Of a DNA stretch of 64,000 nt, positions 45,762 to 54,949 are shown piece after piece. The DNA lies in contig NZ_CANMFT010000002.1 in NCBI RefSeq assembly GCF_947497285.1, forward strand, positions 62,001 to 126,000, read 5' to 3'. The DNA comes from an uncultured Aliiroseovarius sp. (GTDB lineage: Bacteria; Pseudomonadota; Alphaproteobacteria; Rhodobacterales; Rhodobacteraceae). Each line of letters opens with the position of its first letter. Within the stretch, counting starts at the first letter, position 1. The translations under genes were made by a program, and so were the position numbers. The notes below the pieces were generated by a model. The model did no database searches, had not been told where the DNA came from, and was given only the letters and a program-made list of their open reading frames with translations.

Positions 45762-45986
45762 GTGAAACCGACAGGTAGTGGCGAAAACCGTTCACCTACA
45801 TGTAAAGAGCAGTTGGATGAGGCTGCACGCATGGTGCAGGACGTGGCCTATACGCTGGCCAACCGTGTCGACAGCACGACCCTGACGGAGCTCATGCTGG
45901 CCTGTCGCAAGCTTGAGCGGCTGTCTGAACGGTTTTCGACCAGCAGCTATGGACGCGTCCCGTTAGAACAGGACGAAACGACCTGA
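45762..45986 (+). CDS. Small unknown protein with GTG start
   Basis: A 74-residue acidic, helical protein I cannot assign. The body ARMVQDVAYTLANRV ... TLTELMLACRKLERLSERFST reads as two amphipathic helices; no membrane segment. GTG at 45762 is chosen because AGGGGAG (45746-45752) sits at correct spacing, whereas in-frame ATGs at 45480 and 45678 lack one and add implausible residues. It lies 81 bp before tgt on the same strand. Confidence 0.5.
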   Translation: MKPTGSGENRSPTCKEQLDEAARMVQDVAYTLANRVDSTTLTELMLACRKLERLSERFSTSSYGRVPLEQDETT

Positions 45987-46067
45987 CATGTCGCGCCCAA
46001 CACCCGTTACATCACCTGCGAACAGAAAACTCTTGGCAATCTTGCCGGCATGCGCCACATCAGCCGC

Positions 46068-47210
46068 ATGCAAGATCAAAACCCACCCCGCATAACGTTT
46101 TCCCTTAAGACCACGGACGGCAAGGCCCGCACCGGTGTGATCGACACGCCGCGCGGCCAGATCCGCACACCCGCCTTCATGCCTGTCGGAACGGCGGCCA
46201 CGGTGAAGGCGATGATGCCGGAAAGCGTGGCGGCGACCGGGGCCGACATTTTGTTGGGCAACACCTATCACCTGATGCTGCGCCCGACGGCAGAGCGGAT
46301 TGACCGTCTTGGCGGGCTGCACAAGTTTATGAACTGGGACAAGCCGATCCTGACCGACAGCGGCGGTTTTCAGGTGATGAGCCTTGCGGGCTTGCGCAAG
46401 CTGACCGAAGCGGGCGTGACCTTCAAATCGCATATCGACGGCTCGAAGCATGAACTGACGCCGGAACGCTCGATGGAGATCCAGAAGCTGCTGGGATCGG
46501 ACATCGTGATGTGTTTCGACGAATGTCCTGCGCTGCCCGCTGATCGCGACCGGATTGCCGAAAGCATGCACCTGTCGATGCGCTGGGCCGCACGGTCGCG
46601 CGATGCGTTCGGGGATCGCCCCGGCCACGCCCTGTTCGGGATCATGCAAGGTGGGCTGGAACGCGACTTCCGCGAAGAAAGCGCCGAGGCCCTGAAAAAG
46701 ATCGGGTTCGACGGCTATGCGGTGGGCGGTCTGGCCGTGGGCGAAGGGCAGGCGGCAATGTTCGATTGCCTTGATTTTGCGCCGGATTTCCTGCCCGACG
46801 ACAAGCCGCGCTATCTGATGGGCGTTGGCAAGCCTGATGACATCGTCGGCGCGGTCAAACGCGGCATCGACATGATGGACTGTGTGTTGCCGTCACGCTC
46901 GGGGCGCACAGGGCAGGTGTTCACCCGTCACGGCGTTTTGAACATCAAGAATGCCCGCCACCAGGACGACCCGCGCCCGCTGGATGAAAACTGCGGATGC
47001 CCCGCCTGCCGCAACTATTCGCGCGCCTATCTGCACCATGTTTTCCGCGCGCAAGAGATGATCTCGGGGATGCTGCTGACATGGCACAATCTGCACTATT
47101 TCCAAGACATCATGCAGGGTATGCGCGACGCAATTTCAACGCACAGCTTTGTTGAATGGGAAGCAGATTTCCACGCGAACCGCGCGCAAGGCGATATTGA
47201 ACCGCTTTAA
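46068..47210 (+). CDS. tgt: Queuine/preQ1 tRNA-ribosyltransferase
   Basis: A 380-residue TIM-barrel enzyme that swaps guanine-34 for preQ1 in GUN-anticodon tRNAs. [29 protein letters not shown] (catalytic Asp region), GGLAVGEG and the zinc site [16 protein letters not shown] are present. The start is not certain: ATGs at 46050 and 46068 are both in frame without a clear ribosome-binding site, and 46068 matches typical family length. Its substrates include tRNA-Asp(GUC), two copies of which are in this window. Confidence 0.96.
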   Translation: MQDQNPPRITFSLKTTDGKARTGVIDTPRGQIRTPAFMPVGTAATVKAMMPESVAATGADILLGNTYHLMLRPTAERIDRLGGLHKFMNWDKPILTDSGGFQVMSLAGLRKLTEAGVTFKSHIDGSKHELTPERSMEIQKLLGSDIVMCFDECPALPADRDRIAESMHLSMRWAARSRDAFGDRPGHALFGIMQGGLERDFREESAEALKKIGFDGYAVGGLAVGEGQAAMFDCLDFAPDFLPDDKPRYLMGVGKPDDIVGAVKRGIDMMDCVLPSRSGRTGQVFTRHGVLNIKNARHQDDPRPLDENCGCPACRNYSRAYLHHVFRAQEMISGMLLTWHNLHYFQDIMQGMRDAISTHSFVEWEADFHANRAQGDIEPL

Positions 47211-47300
47211 GGGTTCCGAAACCCGGACCATGCCAATTTTGCGCCAGCTTTCCCCTTGTCGTCAGCGCGCGGCAGGGGCAGAGTGTTGGGGCAAACCGGG

Positions 47301-47328
47301 TTGACGTTGGACGGCACGATCCCCATCT
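47301..47328 (+). promoter_or_regulatory. Heat-shock (sigma32-like) promoter of lon
   Basis: CCCCATCT at 47321-47328 matches the E. coli sigma32 -10 consensus CCCCATNT exactly, and TTGACG at 47301-47306 (in GGTTGACG) is 14 bp upstream as a reasonable -35. lon begins at 47403. RpoH control of lon is established in other bacteria; here it is inference. Confidence 0.6.
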
Positions 47329-47402
47329 GAATACCCGAACAGGAGGTGCCCGCGCTGCCGAAACACAGGGGCAGGGCGCTTTGCCAATAACAAGGAAATC
47401 CT

Positions 47403-49808
47403 ATGAGTGAGCAACTGAGCCAATCCTTCCCGGTCCTGCCGCTGCGTGACATTGTGGTCTTTCCCCACATGATCGTGCCGCTTTTTGTCGGACGTGAAAA
47501 ATCCGTGCGTGCGCTGGAAGAAGTGATGGCGGATGACAAGCAGATCCTTTTGTCCAGCCAGATCGACCCGTCGGTGGATGAACCAGACGTGGATGGCATC
47601 TATTCCGTTGGCGTTCTGGCGAATGTCTTGCAGCTTTTGAAGCTGCCCGACGGCACTGTGAAAGTGCTGGTCGAAGGGCAATCGCGTGTGCGCATCAGCG
47701 ACTATGTCGACAATGCAGATTATTTCGAGGCCTTCGCTGAGGTGATCGAGGAACGACCCGGCGATCCCAACGACGTCGAAGCGTTGCTACGGTCAGTCGG
47801 GGACGAGTTTGAACGCTACGCCAAGGTCAAGAAAAACATCCCGGAAGAAGCCCTTGCCGCCGTGTCCGAGACGCGCGCGCCTGACAAGCTGGCCGACCTT
47901 GTGGCCGGCCATCTGGGCGTCGAAGTTGATCAAAAACAAGAGCTGCTGGAGACCTTCGTGGTCAGCGAGCGGCTGGAAAAAGTCTATGGGCTGATGCAGG
48001 GCGAAATGTCCGTGCTGAAGGTCGAGAAAAAGATCAAGACCCGCGTCAAAAGCCAGATGGAGCGCACTCAGCGCGAATATTATCTGAATGAGCAAATGAA
48101 GGCCATTCAGAAAGAGCTTGGTGACGGCGAAGAAGGCCAGAACGAACTGAACGAACTTGAAGAAAAGATCGAAGCCACCAAACTGTCGGCCGAGGCGCGC
48201 GAAAAAGCGGATGCCGAGCTGAAAAAGCTCAAGAACATGTCGCCCATGTCAGCGGAAGCGACCGTTGTGCGCAACTATCTTGACTGGATGCTGGGCCTGC
48301 CATGGGGCACGAAAAGCCGCGTCAAGCGCGATCTGAACAACGCGCAAAAAGTGCTCGACGCAGATCACTACGGGCTTGAGAAGGTCAAGGAACGGATCGT
48401 CGAATATCTGGCGGTTCAGCAGCGCTCGAAAAAGCTGAAGGGGCCGATCATGTGCCTTGTCGGCCCTCCGGGTGTGGGTAAGACCAGCTTGGGCAAGTCG
48501 GTCGCCAAGGCCACGGGGCGCGAGTTCATTCGCATCTCGTTGGGTGGGGTGCGCGATGAAAGCGAGATTCGCGGCCACCGCCGGACCTATATCGGCTCGA
48601 TGCCCGGCAAGATCATTCAGGCGCTGAAAAAGGCGAAAACCACGAACCCGCTGATCTTGCTCGATGAGATTGACAAGATGGGGCAGGATTTCCGTGGCGA
48701 CCCGGCGTCGGCGATGCTTGAGGTGTTGGACCCGGAACAGAACTCGACCTTCGTCGACCACTATCTTGAGGTCGAATATGACCTGTCGAACGTGATGTTC
48801 CTGACCACCGCGAACTCCTACAACATGCCCGGCCCGCTTCTGGACCGGATGGAGATCATCACGCTGGCGGGCTATACCGAGGATGAGAAGCGAGAGATCG
48901 CGACCCGTCACCTGTTGCCGGAAGTGATCAAGGATCATGGGCTGAAAAAAGACGAATTCGCCGTCAAGGAAAGCGCGCTGACGGACATGATCCGGTATTA
49001 CACACGCGAAGCGGGTGTGCGGAACCTGAAGCGCGAACTGGCCAAGCTGGCGCGTAAAGCCGTGACCAAACTTGTGAAAAAGGAAGTCACCTCGGTCGAG
49101 GTAACGCCCGATCTGCTGGACGACTATCTTGGCGTGCGCAAGCACCGCTTCGGGCTGGCAGAACAAGAAGATCAGGTGGGTGTCGTCACGGGGCTTGCCT
49201 GGACCAGTGTCGGCGGTGACCTTCTGTCGATCGAAGCCCTGCGTCTGCCGGGCAAGGGTCGGATGAAGACCACGGGCAAGCTAGGCGATGTGATGAAGGA
49301 ATCAATCGACGCGGCCAGCTCTTATGTTCGTTCGATTGCGCCTGAAATCGGCGTGGAGCCTCCGAAGTTCGAAAAGTGGGACATCCACGTGCACGTGCCC
49401 GAAGGCGCGACGCCCAAGGATGGGCCGTCGGCGGGTTTGGCGATGGTGACCTCGATCGTGTCGGTTCTGACGGGTATCCCGGTGAAGAAGGACATCGCCA
49501 TGACCGGCGAAGTGACCCTTCGCGGCAACGCGTTGGCCATTGGCGGGCTAAAGGAAAAGCTGCTGGCGGCGTTGCGTGGTGGTGTGAAAACCGTGCTGAT
49601 CCCGCAAGAGAACGAAAAAGACCTGCGTGAGATCCCCGACAATGTGAAAGAGGGGCTGGAGATTATCCCGGTCAGTCACGTGTCGGAGGTTCTGAAGCAT
49701 GCGCTTGTGCGCCAGCCCGATCCCGTCGAATGGGACGAAGCCGCCGAAGAAGCCGCCGCCAAGGCCTTGGCCAAGGACGCGGCAGGTGCGGCGCCCATGG
49801 CACACTGA
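47403..49808 (+). CDS. lon: ATP-dependent protease Lon
   Basis: An 801-residue AAA+ serine protease that degrades damaged and regulatory proteins. The N-terminal substrate domain starts [23 protein letters not shown]; Walker A is GPPGVGKT at about residue 354; Walker [12 protein letters not shown]. The catalytic dyad is Ser676 (DGPSAGLAM) and Lys719 ([10 protein letters not shown]). CAAGGAAA before ATG 47403 supports the start. The C-terminal tail is acidic then Ala-rich. Confidence 0.99.
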   Translation: MSEQLSQSFPVLPLRDIVVFPHMIVPLFVGREKSVRALEEVMADDKQILLSSQIDPSVDEPDVDGIYSVGVLANVLQLLKLPDGTVKVLVEGQSRVRISDYVDNADYFEAFAEVIEERPGDPNDVEALLRSVGDEFERYAKVKKNIPEEALAAVSETRAPDKLADLVAGHLGVEVDQKQELLETFVVSERLEKVYGLMQGEMSVLKVEKKIKTRVKSQMERTQREYYLNEQMKAIQKELGDGEEGQNELNELEEKIEATKLSAEAREKADAELKKLKNMSPMSAEATVVRNYLDWMLGLPWGTKSRVKRDLNNAQKVLDADHYGLEKVKERIVEYLAVQQRSKKLKGPIMCLVGPPGVGKTSLGKSVAKATGREFIRISLGGVRDESEIRGHRRTYIGSMPGKIIQALKKAKTTNPLILLDEIDKMGQDFRGDPASAMLEVLDPEQNSTFVDHYLEVEYDLSNVMFLTTANSYNMPGPLLDRMEIITLAGYTEDEKREIATRHLLPEVIKDHGLKKDEFAVKESALTDMIRYYTREAGVRNLKRELAKLARKAVTKLVKKEVTSVEVTPDLLDDYLGVRKHRFGLAEQEDQVGVVTGLAWTSVGGDLLSIEALRLPGKGRMKTTGKLGDVMKESIDAASSYVRSIAPEIGVEPPKFEKWDIHVHVPEGATPKDGPSAGLAMVTSIVSVLTGIPVKKDIAMTGEVTLRGNALAIGGLKEKLLAALRGGVKTVLIPQENEKDLREIPDNVKEGLEIIPVSHVSEVLKHALVRQPDPVEWDEAAEEAAAKALAKDAAGAAPMAH

Positions 49809-49834
49809 CCCCAAACGGGACGTATGAAAGACCG

Positions 49835-49866
49835 AAAGGCGCGGCAGCCGATTGCCGCGCCTTTTG
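49835..49866 (+). terminator. Terminator after lon
   Basis: AAAGGCGCGGCA (49835-49846) pairs with TGCCGCGCCTTT (49853-49864) around a 6-base loop, followed by T residues. Confidence 0.88.
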
Positions 49867-49945
49867 CTTTGCCGCGTTGCAAAGGTGGAAGTCTGCAGCC
49901 CGCCAGCCTATGATGTGTTCAAACGCATATAATGAGGTTCCAGAC

Positions 49946-50395
49946 ATGGCGAGCAAGCCGAAATCCCCCGCGACCGCGACCCGCAAGACGACTGCCAAGG
50001 CGCCTGCCGCTGCAGGGTCCGTCCGAAAGACGGCCAGTACGCCTGTGCCCCGCAAAACGTCCACGTCACCCAAAACCGCGGCATCCGCCAAGCCCGCCGC
50101 GGGCTTCCAAACCAGCGATGCGGTGGTTTCGGTCGTCAACAAAAAGGCGATGCTCGCGCGCGTCGCCGCACGGGCCAACGTGCAACCCAATAAAGCGCGA
50201 GAGGTCTATGAGGCTGTGCTGGAAGAGCTTGGTGATGCCTTGCTGAATGGAGACACATTGAAGCTTCCACCTTTGGGAACGCTAAAGGTGAACCGCCAAA
50301 AAGAGCTGCCGAATGCAAATATCGTCATTTGCAAGTTGCGGCGCAAAAAGCCCTCTGCGGTGGCCACAGACCCCCTTGCACCCACTTCGGAGTGA
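49946..50395 (+). CDS. HU-family DNA-binding protein with H1-like tail
   Basis: A 149-residue protein. The first 50 residues are almost only Lys, Ala, Pro, Ser, Thr and Arg, like a histone H1 tail. The rest matches HU/IHF: VVNKKAMLARVAARANVQPNKAREVYEAVLEELGDALLNGDTLKLPPLGTLKV, though the tip lacks the full beta-arm GRNPxTG and reads VNRQKELPNANIVICKLRRKKP. It is likely a nucleoid protein with altered DNA-bending. A TATAAT lies at 49928-49933, but I find no matching -35. Confidence 0.82.
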   Translation: MASKPKSPATATRKTTAKAPAAAGSVRKTASTPVPRKTSTSPKTAASAKPAAGFQTSDAVVSVVNKKAMLARVAARANVQPNKAREVYEAVLEELGDALLNGDTLKLPPLGTLKVNRQKELPNANIVICKLRRKKPSAVATDPLAPTSE

Positions 50396-50415
50396 AGCTA
50401 AAACCCCGATGGCTT

Positions 50416-50490
50416 GGGTGATTAGCTCAGTGGTAGAGCGCTTCGTTCACATCGAAGATGTCAGGAGTTCAAATCTCTTATCACCCACCA
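50416..50490 (+). tRNA. tRNA-Val (anticodon CAC)
   Basis: A 75-base cloverleaf with encoded CCA. Acceptor GGGTGAT/ATCACCC, anticodon stem CTTCG/CGAAG with loop TTCACAT (anticodon CAC), T-loop TTCAAAT. It is 20 bp after the HU gene and may share its transcript. Confidence 0.96.
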
Positions 50491-50580
50491 TTTTCTTTTT
50501 GAGGTCAGCAAAGACAGCGTTTCCCTGATCGTCTGAGAACAGGTTTTTCAGGCGCCGCGATTTGTCGGAAGCACGCGTGT

Positions 50581-51582
50581 TCAGCCGCCACCCGCCGAGA
50601 ATTTGTGCGGCGACATGCCGAAGGCTTCGCGAAAGCGTTTCGAAAAGTAGGCTGCGCTGTCATAGCCGCAGGCCGCAGCCACATCGACCACAGGCATATC
50701 CGTTTCCGCCAGCAAAATCCGCCCCCGTTGCAGTCGCAGGTCCTGCAGGTATTTCTTTGGGGTGGTGTTCAGGTGATGGCGAAACAGACGCTCCATTTGC
50801 CGCCGCGAGACGCCCAGCTCTTCGGTCGCGATGTCCAGATTGACGTGGTCTTCCAGATGCTCTTCGAAATGGGCGATGATACGCACCAGCTTTTCGTTGC
50901 GCACCCCGATCGAGGCCGAGGTCGAGCTTTGTTGCCGGTCGGTTTCAGACCGTTGCACGCTGTGCAGGCACATGTTCAGAACCGCTTGCGACAAAACCGG
51001 GCCATGCGTTTCATAGATCAGCTTTAAAAACAGATCGGTGGCCGCCGCCCCGCCTCCGCAGGTCATCACCCTGTTGTCGATCGTATACAGTTGCTCGACC
51101 GGGGTCAGATCGGGGAAATGTTCGCGAAAGGGTGCGATGTTTTCCCAATGCAGGGTGAATTTATGCCCTGCCAGAATGCCCGCGCGCGCCAGTGTGTAGG
51201 CACCCGTGCACAGCGCGCCGACAGTTCGCCCAAGGCGCCATTGTTTGCGCGTCCAATCCGCCACTTTGGCGCTGGTCGACAAGTCTGGCTGGACCCCTGA
51301 GCAAATGAAAATCCGGCTGTTGCTGGGCGTATCCCCCAACGCGCAGTCGATGCCGATCTCGATCCCGTTCGAACAGCGCACGCTTTTGCCGTCTTCAGAC
51401 ATGGTGGTCCAGCGATACAAGGTCTTTCCGGTCAACTGGTTGGCAATGCGCAACGCTTCTATGGCCGAGGTGAAGGCCAGCATCGAAAGGTTGTGAAGCA
51501 AAACGAACACGATGGTTTCCGGCGTTTCCGGCGCGTCGATTTCGACACGCGCGATACCTTTGGGAATGACGGGGCCGGTCAT
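50581..51582 (-). CDS. GlxA family transcriptional regulator (DJ-1 + AraC)
   Basis: A 333-residue regulator. The N-terminal two thirds is a DJ-1/PfpI-like domain (ETIVFVLLHNLSMLAFTSAIEALRIAN, with the nucleophile-elbow Cys in GALCTGAYTLARAG). The C-terminal 100 residues are two AraC helix-turn-helices (LGVSRRQMERLFRHHLNTTP, VAAACGYDSAAYFSKRFREAFGMSPHKF). Relatives include GbdR, which controls glycine betaine/dimethylglycine use. AAGGAAG before ATG 51582 sets the start. It lies between two tRNA-Val genes. Confidence 0.88.
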   Translation of the reverse strand: MTGPVIPKGIARVEIDAPETPETIVFVLLHNLSMLAFTSAIEALRIANQLTGKTLYRWTTMSEDGKSVRCSNGIEIGIDCALGDTPSNSRIFICSGVQPDLSTSAKVADWTRKQWRLGRTVGALCTGAYTLARAGILAGHKFTLHWENIAPFREHFPDLTPVEQLYTIDNRVMTCGGGAAATDLFLKLIYETHGPVLSQAVLNMCLHSVQRSETDRQQSSTSASIGVRNEKLVRIIAHFEEHLEDHVNLDIATEELGVSRRQMERLFRHHLNTTPKKYLQDLRLQRGRILLAETDMPVVDVAAACGYDSAAYFSKRFREAFGMSPHKFSAGGG

Positions 51583-51775
51583 GCTCACTTCCTTGCAGTT
51601 TGGGTGTGTGACACCATATGACACATCGGCCAATGTTCAACTGACAACATCCAAACCGCGTGCTCATGCGCTTGTGAGCGGGAAGGATTTCAGTTGGGTT
51701 CAGCCCACGCCTGGCCAGTGTGATCGCCGCAGCGGCGCTGCATGAACTTTTTTCGGGATTTCCGCAATCCGCCTC

Positions 51776-51805
51776 TTGCATTCAGCATTATGAGGACGCT
51801 ATTAG
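51776..51805 (+). promoter_or_regulatory. Promoter of tRNA-Val(TAC)
   Basis: TTGCAT (51776-51781) and TATTAG (51800-51805), 18 bp apart; the tRNA 5' end is 12 bp further on. Confidence 0.6.
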
Positions 51806-51817
51806 CAGGCCTTGGAA

Positions 51818-51893
<76 letters not shown>

Positions 51894-51972
51894 CTTTCCT
51901 GTCTGTATGAATACGGTTGCGAAAAGAGCATGCTGGATGGCATGTGTCGCAGACCTTGCGAGGCGCCTGCTT

Positions 51973-52569
51973 ATGTCGACGACCTATCCCGAACTCTTCG
52001 TCATCCGCCACGGTCAGACCCTATGGAACGTGGAAGGGCGCCATCAGGGGCGGCTGGATTCTCGTCTGACGGCCACGGGCACGGAACAGGCGCGGCGCAT
52101 GGGGACCATGCTGCTAAAGCGGGTGAAAGATCGTCGCGATATGACGGCCGTTACATCGCCGCAGGGTCGGGCGCATTCGACCGCTCAGATCGCCATGGCG
52201 CCGCTGGGGTGGCCGGTGACGGTTGATGACCGGCTGTGCGAAACCTCTTTTGGCGCATGGGAGGGGCTGACCTTGGATGAAATACGCCAAAACTGGCCGC
52301 AACAGGCGACTTTTGGCGAAGACAACCCGCTGGAATGGAACTTCAAGTCGCCCGGCGGAGAGAGCTTGACGGACTTGCAGTCGCGCGCTGACAGCTTCTT
52401 GGGTGACCTTACCGGACCAGCCATCGTGTTTACGCATGGCATCTTTTCGCGCGTGCTGCGGGCGCGCTGGTTGGGGCTGACAGACGAGGGCATGCTGGCC
52501 CTTCCGGGCGGGCAGGGGGTCATCTTTCACCTGTGCCCCGATCACGGCCATCAGCTGATCGAAAAATAA
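51973..52569 (+). CDS. Histidine phosphatase family protein
   Basis: A 198-residue phosphoglycerate-mutase-fold phosphatase. LFVIRHGQTLWNVEGRHQGRLDSRLTATG holds the RHG catalytic His; VTSPQGRAHSTAQI, ETSFGAWEGLTLDEI and FTHGIFSRVLRARWL (second His) follow. The substrate is unknown. GAGG precedes ATG 51973 at 9 bases; the frame's extension back into the tRNA is rejected. Confidence 0.9.
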   Translation: MSTTYPELFVIRHGQTLWNVEGRHQGRLDSRLTATGTEQARRMGTMLLKRVKDRRDMTAVTSPQGRAHSTAQIAMAPLGWPVTVDDRLCETSFGAWEGLTLDEIRQNWPQQATFGEDNPLEWNFKSPGGESLTDLQSRADSFLGDLTGPAIVFTHGIFSRVLRARWLGLTDEGMLALPGGQGVIFHLCPDHGHQLIEK

Positions 52570-52592
52570 TTTGTAAAATCTCTATTGGCCGC

Positions 52593-52621
52593 TTGACGCC
52601 CCCCGGCCTGCGGCCTAGAAC
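52593..52621 (+). promoter_or_regulatory. Promoter of first tRNA-Asp
   Basis: TTGACG (52593-52598) and TAGAAC (52616-52621), spacer 17 bp. The tRNA begins at 52651. Confidence 0.75.
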
Positions 52622-52650
52622 GCCCGAACAAGCCGAAAGGCTGGCAGTGA

Positions 52651-52727
52651 GCGGTTGTAGCTCAGATGGTTAGAGTACCGGCCTGTCACGCCGGGGGTCG
52701 CGGGTTCGAGCCCCGTCAACCGCGCCA
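52651..52727 (+). tRNA. tRNA-Asp (anticodon GTC), copy 1
   Basis: A 77-base cloverleaf with encoded CCA. Acceptor GCGGTTG/CAACCGC, anticodon stem CCGGC/GCCGG with loop CTGTCAC (anticodon GTC), discriminator G as usual for Asp. Confidence 0.97.
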
Positions 52728-52744
52728 CCGCTGCCCGAAAGACA

Positions 52745-52767
52745 CCCCGCCTCAGGCGGGGTTTTTT
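52745..52767 (+). terminator. Terminator after first tRNA-Asp
   Basis: CCCCGCC (52745-52751), loop TCA, GGCGGGG (52755-52761), then six T residues. Confidence 0.9.
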
Positions 52768-52825
52768 CGTTTTGAACCTGCCGTTGAAGGTGCAATTGCG
52801 CGGGTCGGACCACGTGATTTCCCCA

Positions 52826-52854
52826 TTGACGCCTGCCCATGCGCGCTGTATCCA
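52826..52854 (+). promoter_or_regulatory. Promoter of second tRNA-Asp
   Basis: TTGACG (52826-52831) and TATCCA (52849-52854), spacer 17 bp. The tRNA starts 12 bp after the -10 box. Confidence 0.72.
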
Positions 52855-52865
52855 AGCCGCCACGC

Positions 52866-52942
52866 GCGGTTGTAGCTCAGCTGGTTAGAGTACCGGCCTG
52901 TCACGCCGGGGGTCGCGGGTTCGAGCCCCGTCAACCGCGCCA
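52866..52942 (+). tRNA. tRNA-Asp (anticodon GTC), copy 2
   Basis: A near-exact copy of the tRNA at 52651; the D-loop reads CAGCTGGT instead of CAGATGGT. It has its own promoter, so the pair is not one transcript. Confidence 0.97.
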
Positions 52943-53025
52943 CTTCACCACATTTTCGGCTGTTTGCAGTGCAGTTAGTTTGATGTGGCAGCCGTTCATG
53001 GCCAAGAGAAAGGTGAGGTCCGCGC

Positions 53026-53259
53026 ATGTCTGTCATTGATGACATCCCACTTCTGACGGTGCTTATCTTTTGTGCGACCATCGGACTTGCCCCATTCACC
53101 CCCCCGCATGTCTGGGAAAAGCTTGTGATGCTGTTCAGCGGCACGTTGGTGCGACCCATAGACATGTTTGATCTTTTGATGCACGGCACGCCGTGGGTGG
53201 TGCTGGTAGTGAAGCTTGTCAGGATGCGCGGTGGCGATCAGCCCGGGGAAGAGGGCTGA
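53026..53259 (+). CDS. Small two-helix membrane protein, function unknown
   Basis: A 77-residue protein with two hydrophobic segments (PLLTVLIFCATIGLAPF and WVVLVVKLVRM) and a conserved middle VWEKLVMLFSGTLVRPIDMFDLLMHGTPW. Similar short proteins are found in many bacteria and are sometimes labelled RND transporter, which their size does not support. GAAAGGTGAGG precedes the ATG. It is probably a single-gene unit. Confidence 0.75.
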   Translation: MSVIDDIPLLTVLIFCATIGLAPFTPPHVWEKLVMLFSGTLVRPIDMFDLLMHGTPWVVLVVKLVRMRGGDQPGEEG

Positions 53260-53304
53260 CCGTAGCGGTTTTCGCGGCTGTTGCGGGCACCTTAACTGGG
53301 TGGC

Positions 53305-54681
53305 TTAGGACAGCTCCGCCAGAATGCGCGCCCAGCTACGGATGCCTTTGTGGAAGCTTTCCAGATCGTATTTCTCGTTCGGGCTGTGGATGTTGTCGTC
53401 ATCCTTTGCAAACCCGATCAGCATCGCGTCCACACCAAGGATGTCCTTGAAATAGCCCGCAATCGGGATCGACCCACCGCAACCCGCAAAGGCAGCAGGG
53501 ATGCCCCATTCGTCACTCAGCGCCTTGCGGGCTTGTTCGAACATCGGATTTTCCGTTGAGACCTGCGCGGCGGGCGATCCTTTTTCGGTGCGATATTCAA
53601 CCGTGAAGCCCTCGGGCAAGCGGTCTTCCAGATAGGCGCGGAAGGTCTTGCGGATTGCGTCGGGGTCTTGCTTGCCCACCAGTCGGAAACTGACCTTGGC
53701 CGAGGCTTTGCTGGGCAGCACGGTCTTGAACCCGTCACCGGTATAGCCTCCCCAGATGCCGTTCACATCGCAGGTGGGGCGCGACCACAGCATCTCGATC
53801 GGCATACGGTCTTGTTCGCCCGCCGGGTGTTTCAAACCAACATCGCCAAGGAAGGCCGCGTGATCAAAGCCCAGCCCCTGCCATTGGGCGCGCATCTCGT
53901 CTGACAGCTCCTCAACCCCGTCATAAAAGCCGGGCAGGGTGATGCGACCTGTGTCGTCATGCAGATCGGCCAGAGCACGGGTCAGAATACGGATCGGGTT
54001 CATCGCCACACCGCCATACATGCCCGAATGCAGGTCGCGGTCGGGGCCGGTGATGGTGAAATCTTCGCAGGTCATGCCGCGCAATTGGGTGATGATCGCG
54101 GGGGTCTTTGATTCGAACAGACCGGTGTCGCAGATCAGCGCGATATCGGTGGTCAGCTCGTCTTTGTTGTCCTCCATGAAGGGGATCAGCGAGGGCGAAC
54201 CTGATTCTTCTTCGCCTTCGAAAAACAGCGAAATGCGCGCGGGCAGGCTGCCGTGGACGGCGATCCACGCCCGACAGGCTTCGACAAAGGTCATCAATTG
54301 GCCCTTGTCATCAGACGATCCGCGACCTCGGATCACCTTGCCCGCTGGCGTGTCTTCAAGGGCGGGCTCAAACGGCGGCGAGTCCCACAGCTCCAGCGGG
54401 TCAACGGGCTGCACGTCATAATGCCCATAGAACATCAGATGCGGCGCATCTGCAGGGCCATCTGCATGCGCCACGACCATCGGGTGGCCCGGCGTTTGGC
54501 GTTTATCTACTTGAAATCCAATGGTTTTCAGGTCGCCCACCAACCAATCGGCAGCCTTCTGGCATTCCACGGCATATGCTGGGTCCGTCGAAATGGACGG
54601 GATGCGCAACAGCGCCAGAAGGCGGTCGATGGCGTCAGGAAGGTCCGCATCAATACGGTCCAGAACAGGGTCGAGCGACAT
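53305..54681 (-). CDS. M20 family dipeptidase/metallopeptidase
   Basis: A 458-residue zinc peptidase of the M20 family (CNDP/DapE-like). Metal and catalytic motifs in order: LMFYGHYDVQPVDPLELW, GRGSSDDKGQLM, EGEEESGSPSL and CDTG; HSGMYGG marks the dimerisation lid domain. It probably hydrolyses dipeptides or N-acyl amino acids in the cytoplasm. GGAG 8 bases before ATG 54681 supports the start over the longer frame to 54828. Confidence 0.92.
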   Translation of the reverse strand: MSLDPVLDRIDADLPDAIDRLLALLRIPSISTDPAYAVECQKAADWLVGDLKTIGFQVDKRQTPGHPMVVAHADGPADAPHLMFYGHYDVQPVDPLELWDSPPFEPALEDTPAGKVIRGRGSSDDKGQLMTFVEACRAWIAVHGSLPARISLFFEGEEESGSPSLIPFMEDNKDELTTDIALICDTGLFESKTPAIITQLRGMTCEDFTITGPDRDLHSGMYGGVAMNPIRILTRALADLHDDTGRITLPGFYDGVEELSDEMRAQWQGLGFDHAAFLGDVGLKHPAGEQDRMPIEMLWSRPTCDVNGIWGGYTGDGFKTVLPSKASAKVSFRLVGKQDPDAIRKTFRAYLEDRLPEGFTVEYRTEKGSPAAQVSTENPMFEQARKALSDEWGIPAAFAGCGGSIPIAGYFKDILGVDAMLIGFAKDDDNIHSPNEKYDLESFHKGIRSWARILAELS

Positions 54682-54862
54682 GGGAAAGGCTCCAATTTGG
54701 TGGTTGTTGGCGTCGAGCCTACCAGCCCGGTCGCCGCTGTCCAGCCGGTGTGACAACGGAGGCGTAGTGTCGCGGAAATCCCAAAAAGGGTTCCGTTTGC
54801 GCTGGATCAATGTAAAACCCGCGTGCAAACCGTTAACACGGCAAGCAGCGACGATCAGGGAA

Positions 54863-54889
54863 AAACATATCTAATTTTTGAATATGTTT
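54863..54889. promoter_or_regulatory. Inverted repeat upstream of hemA
   Basis: AAACATAT (54863-54870) and ATATGTTT (54882-54889) are perfect inverted arms 11 bp apart, 61-87 bp before the hemA start. The gap is AT-rich compared with its surroundings and separates divergent genes. It does not match the FNR motif TTGAT-N4-ATCAA. Confidence 0.55.
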
Positions 54890-54949
54890 GTGAGGTGATA
54901 CCCTGTATGTTGAGCGAACGAACAGGATCAGACCGGCCAGGAGGGAACC

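Noticed and set aside
48249-49166. Open frame antisense to lon
   Set aside because: No start signal or recognisable domain; lies fully inside lon.
49928-49933. TATAAT as promoter of the HU gene
   Set aside because: No matching -35 box at 16-18 bp, and the start site would leave almost no leader.
53026-53259. RND transporter label for the 77-residue membrane protein
   Set aside because: RND pumps are around 1000 residues; two short helices cannot support that name.
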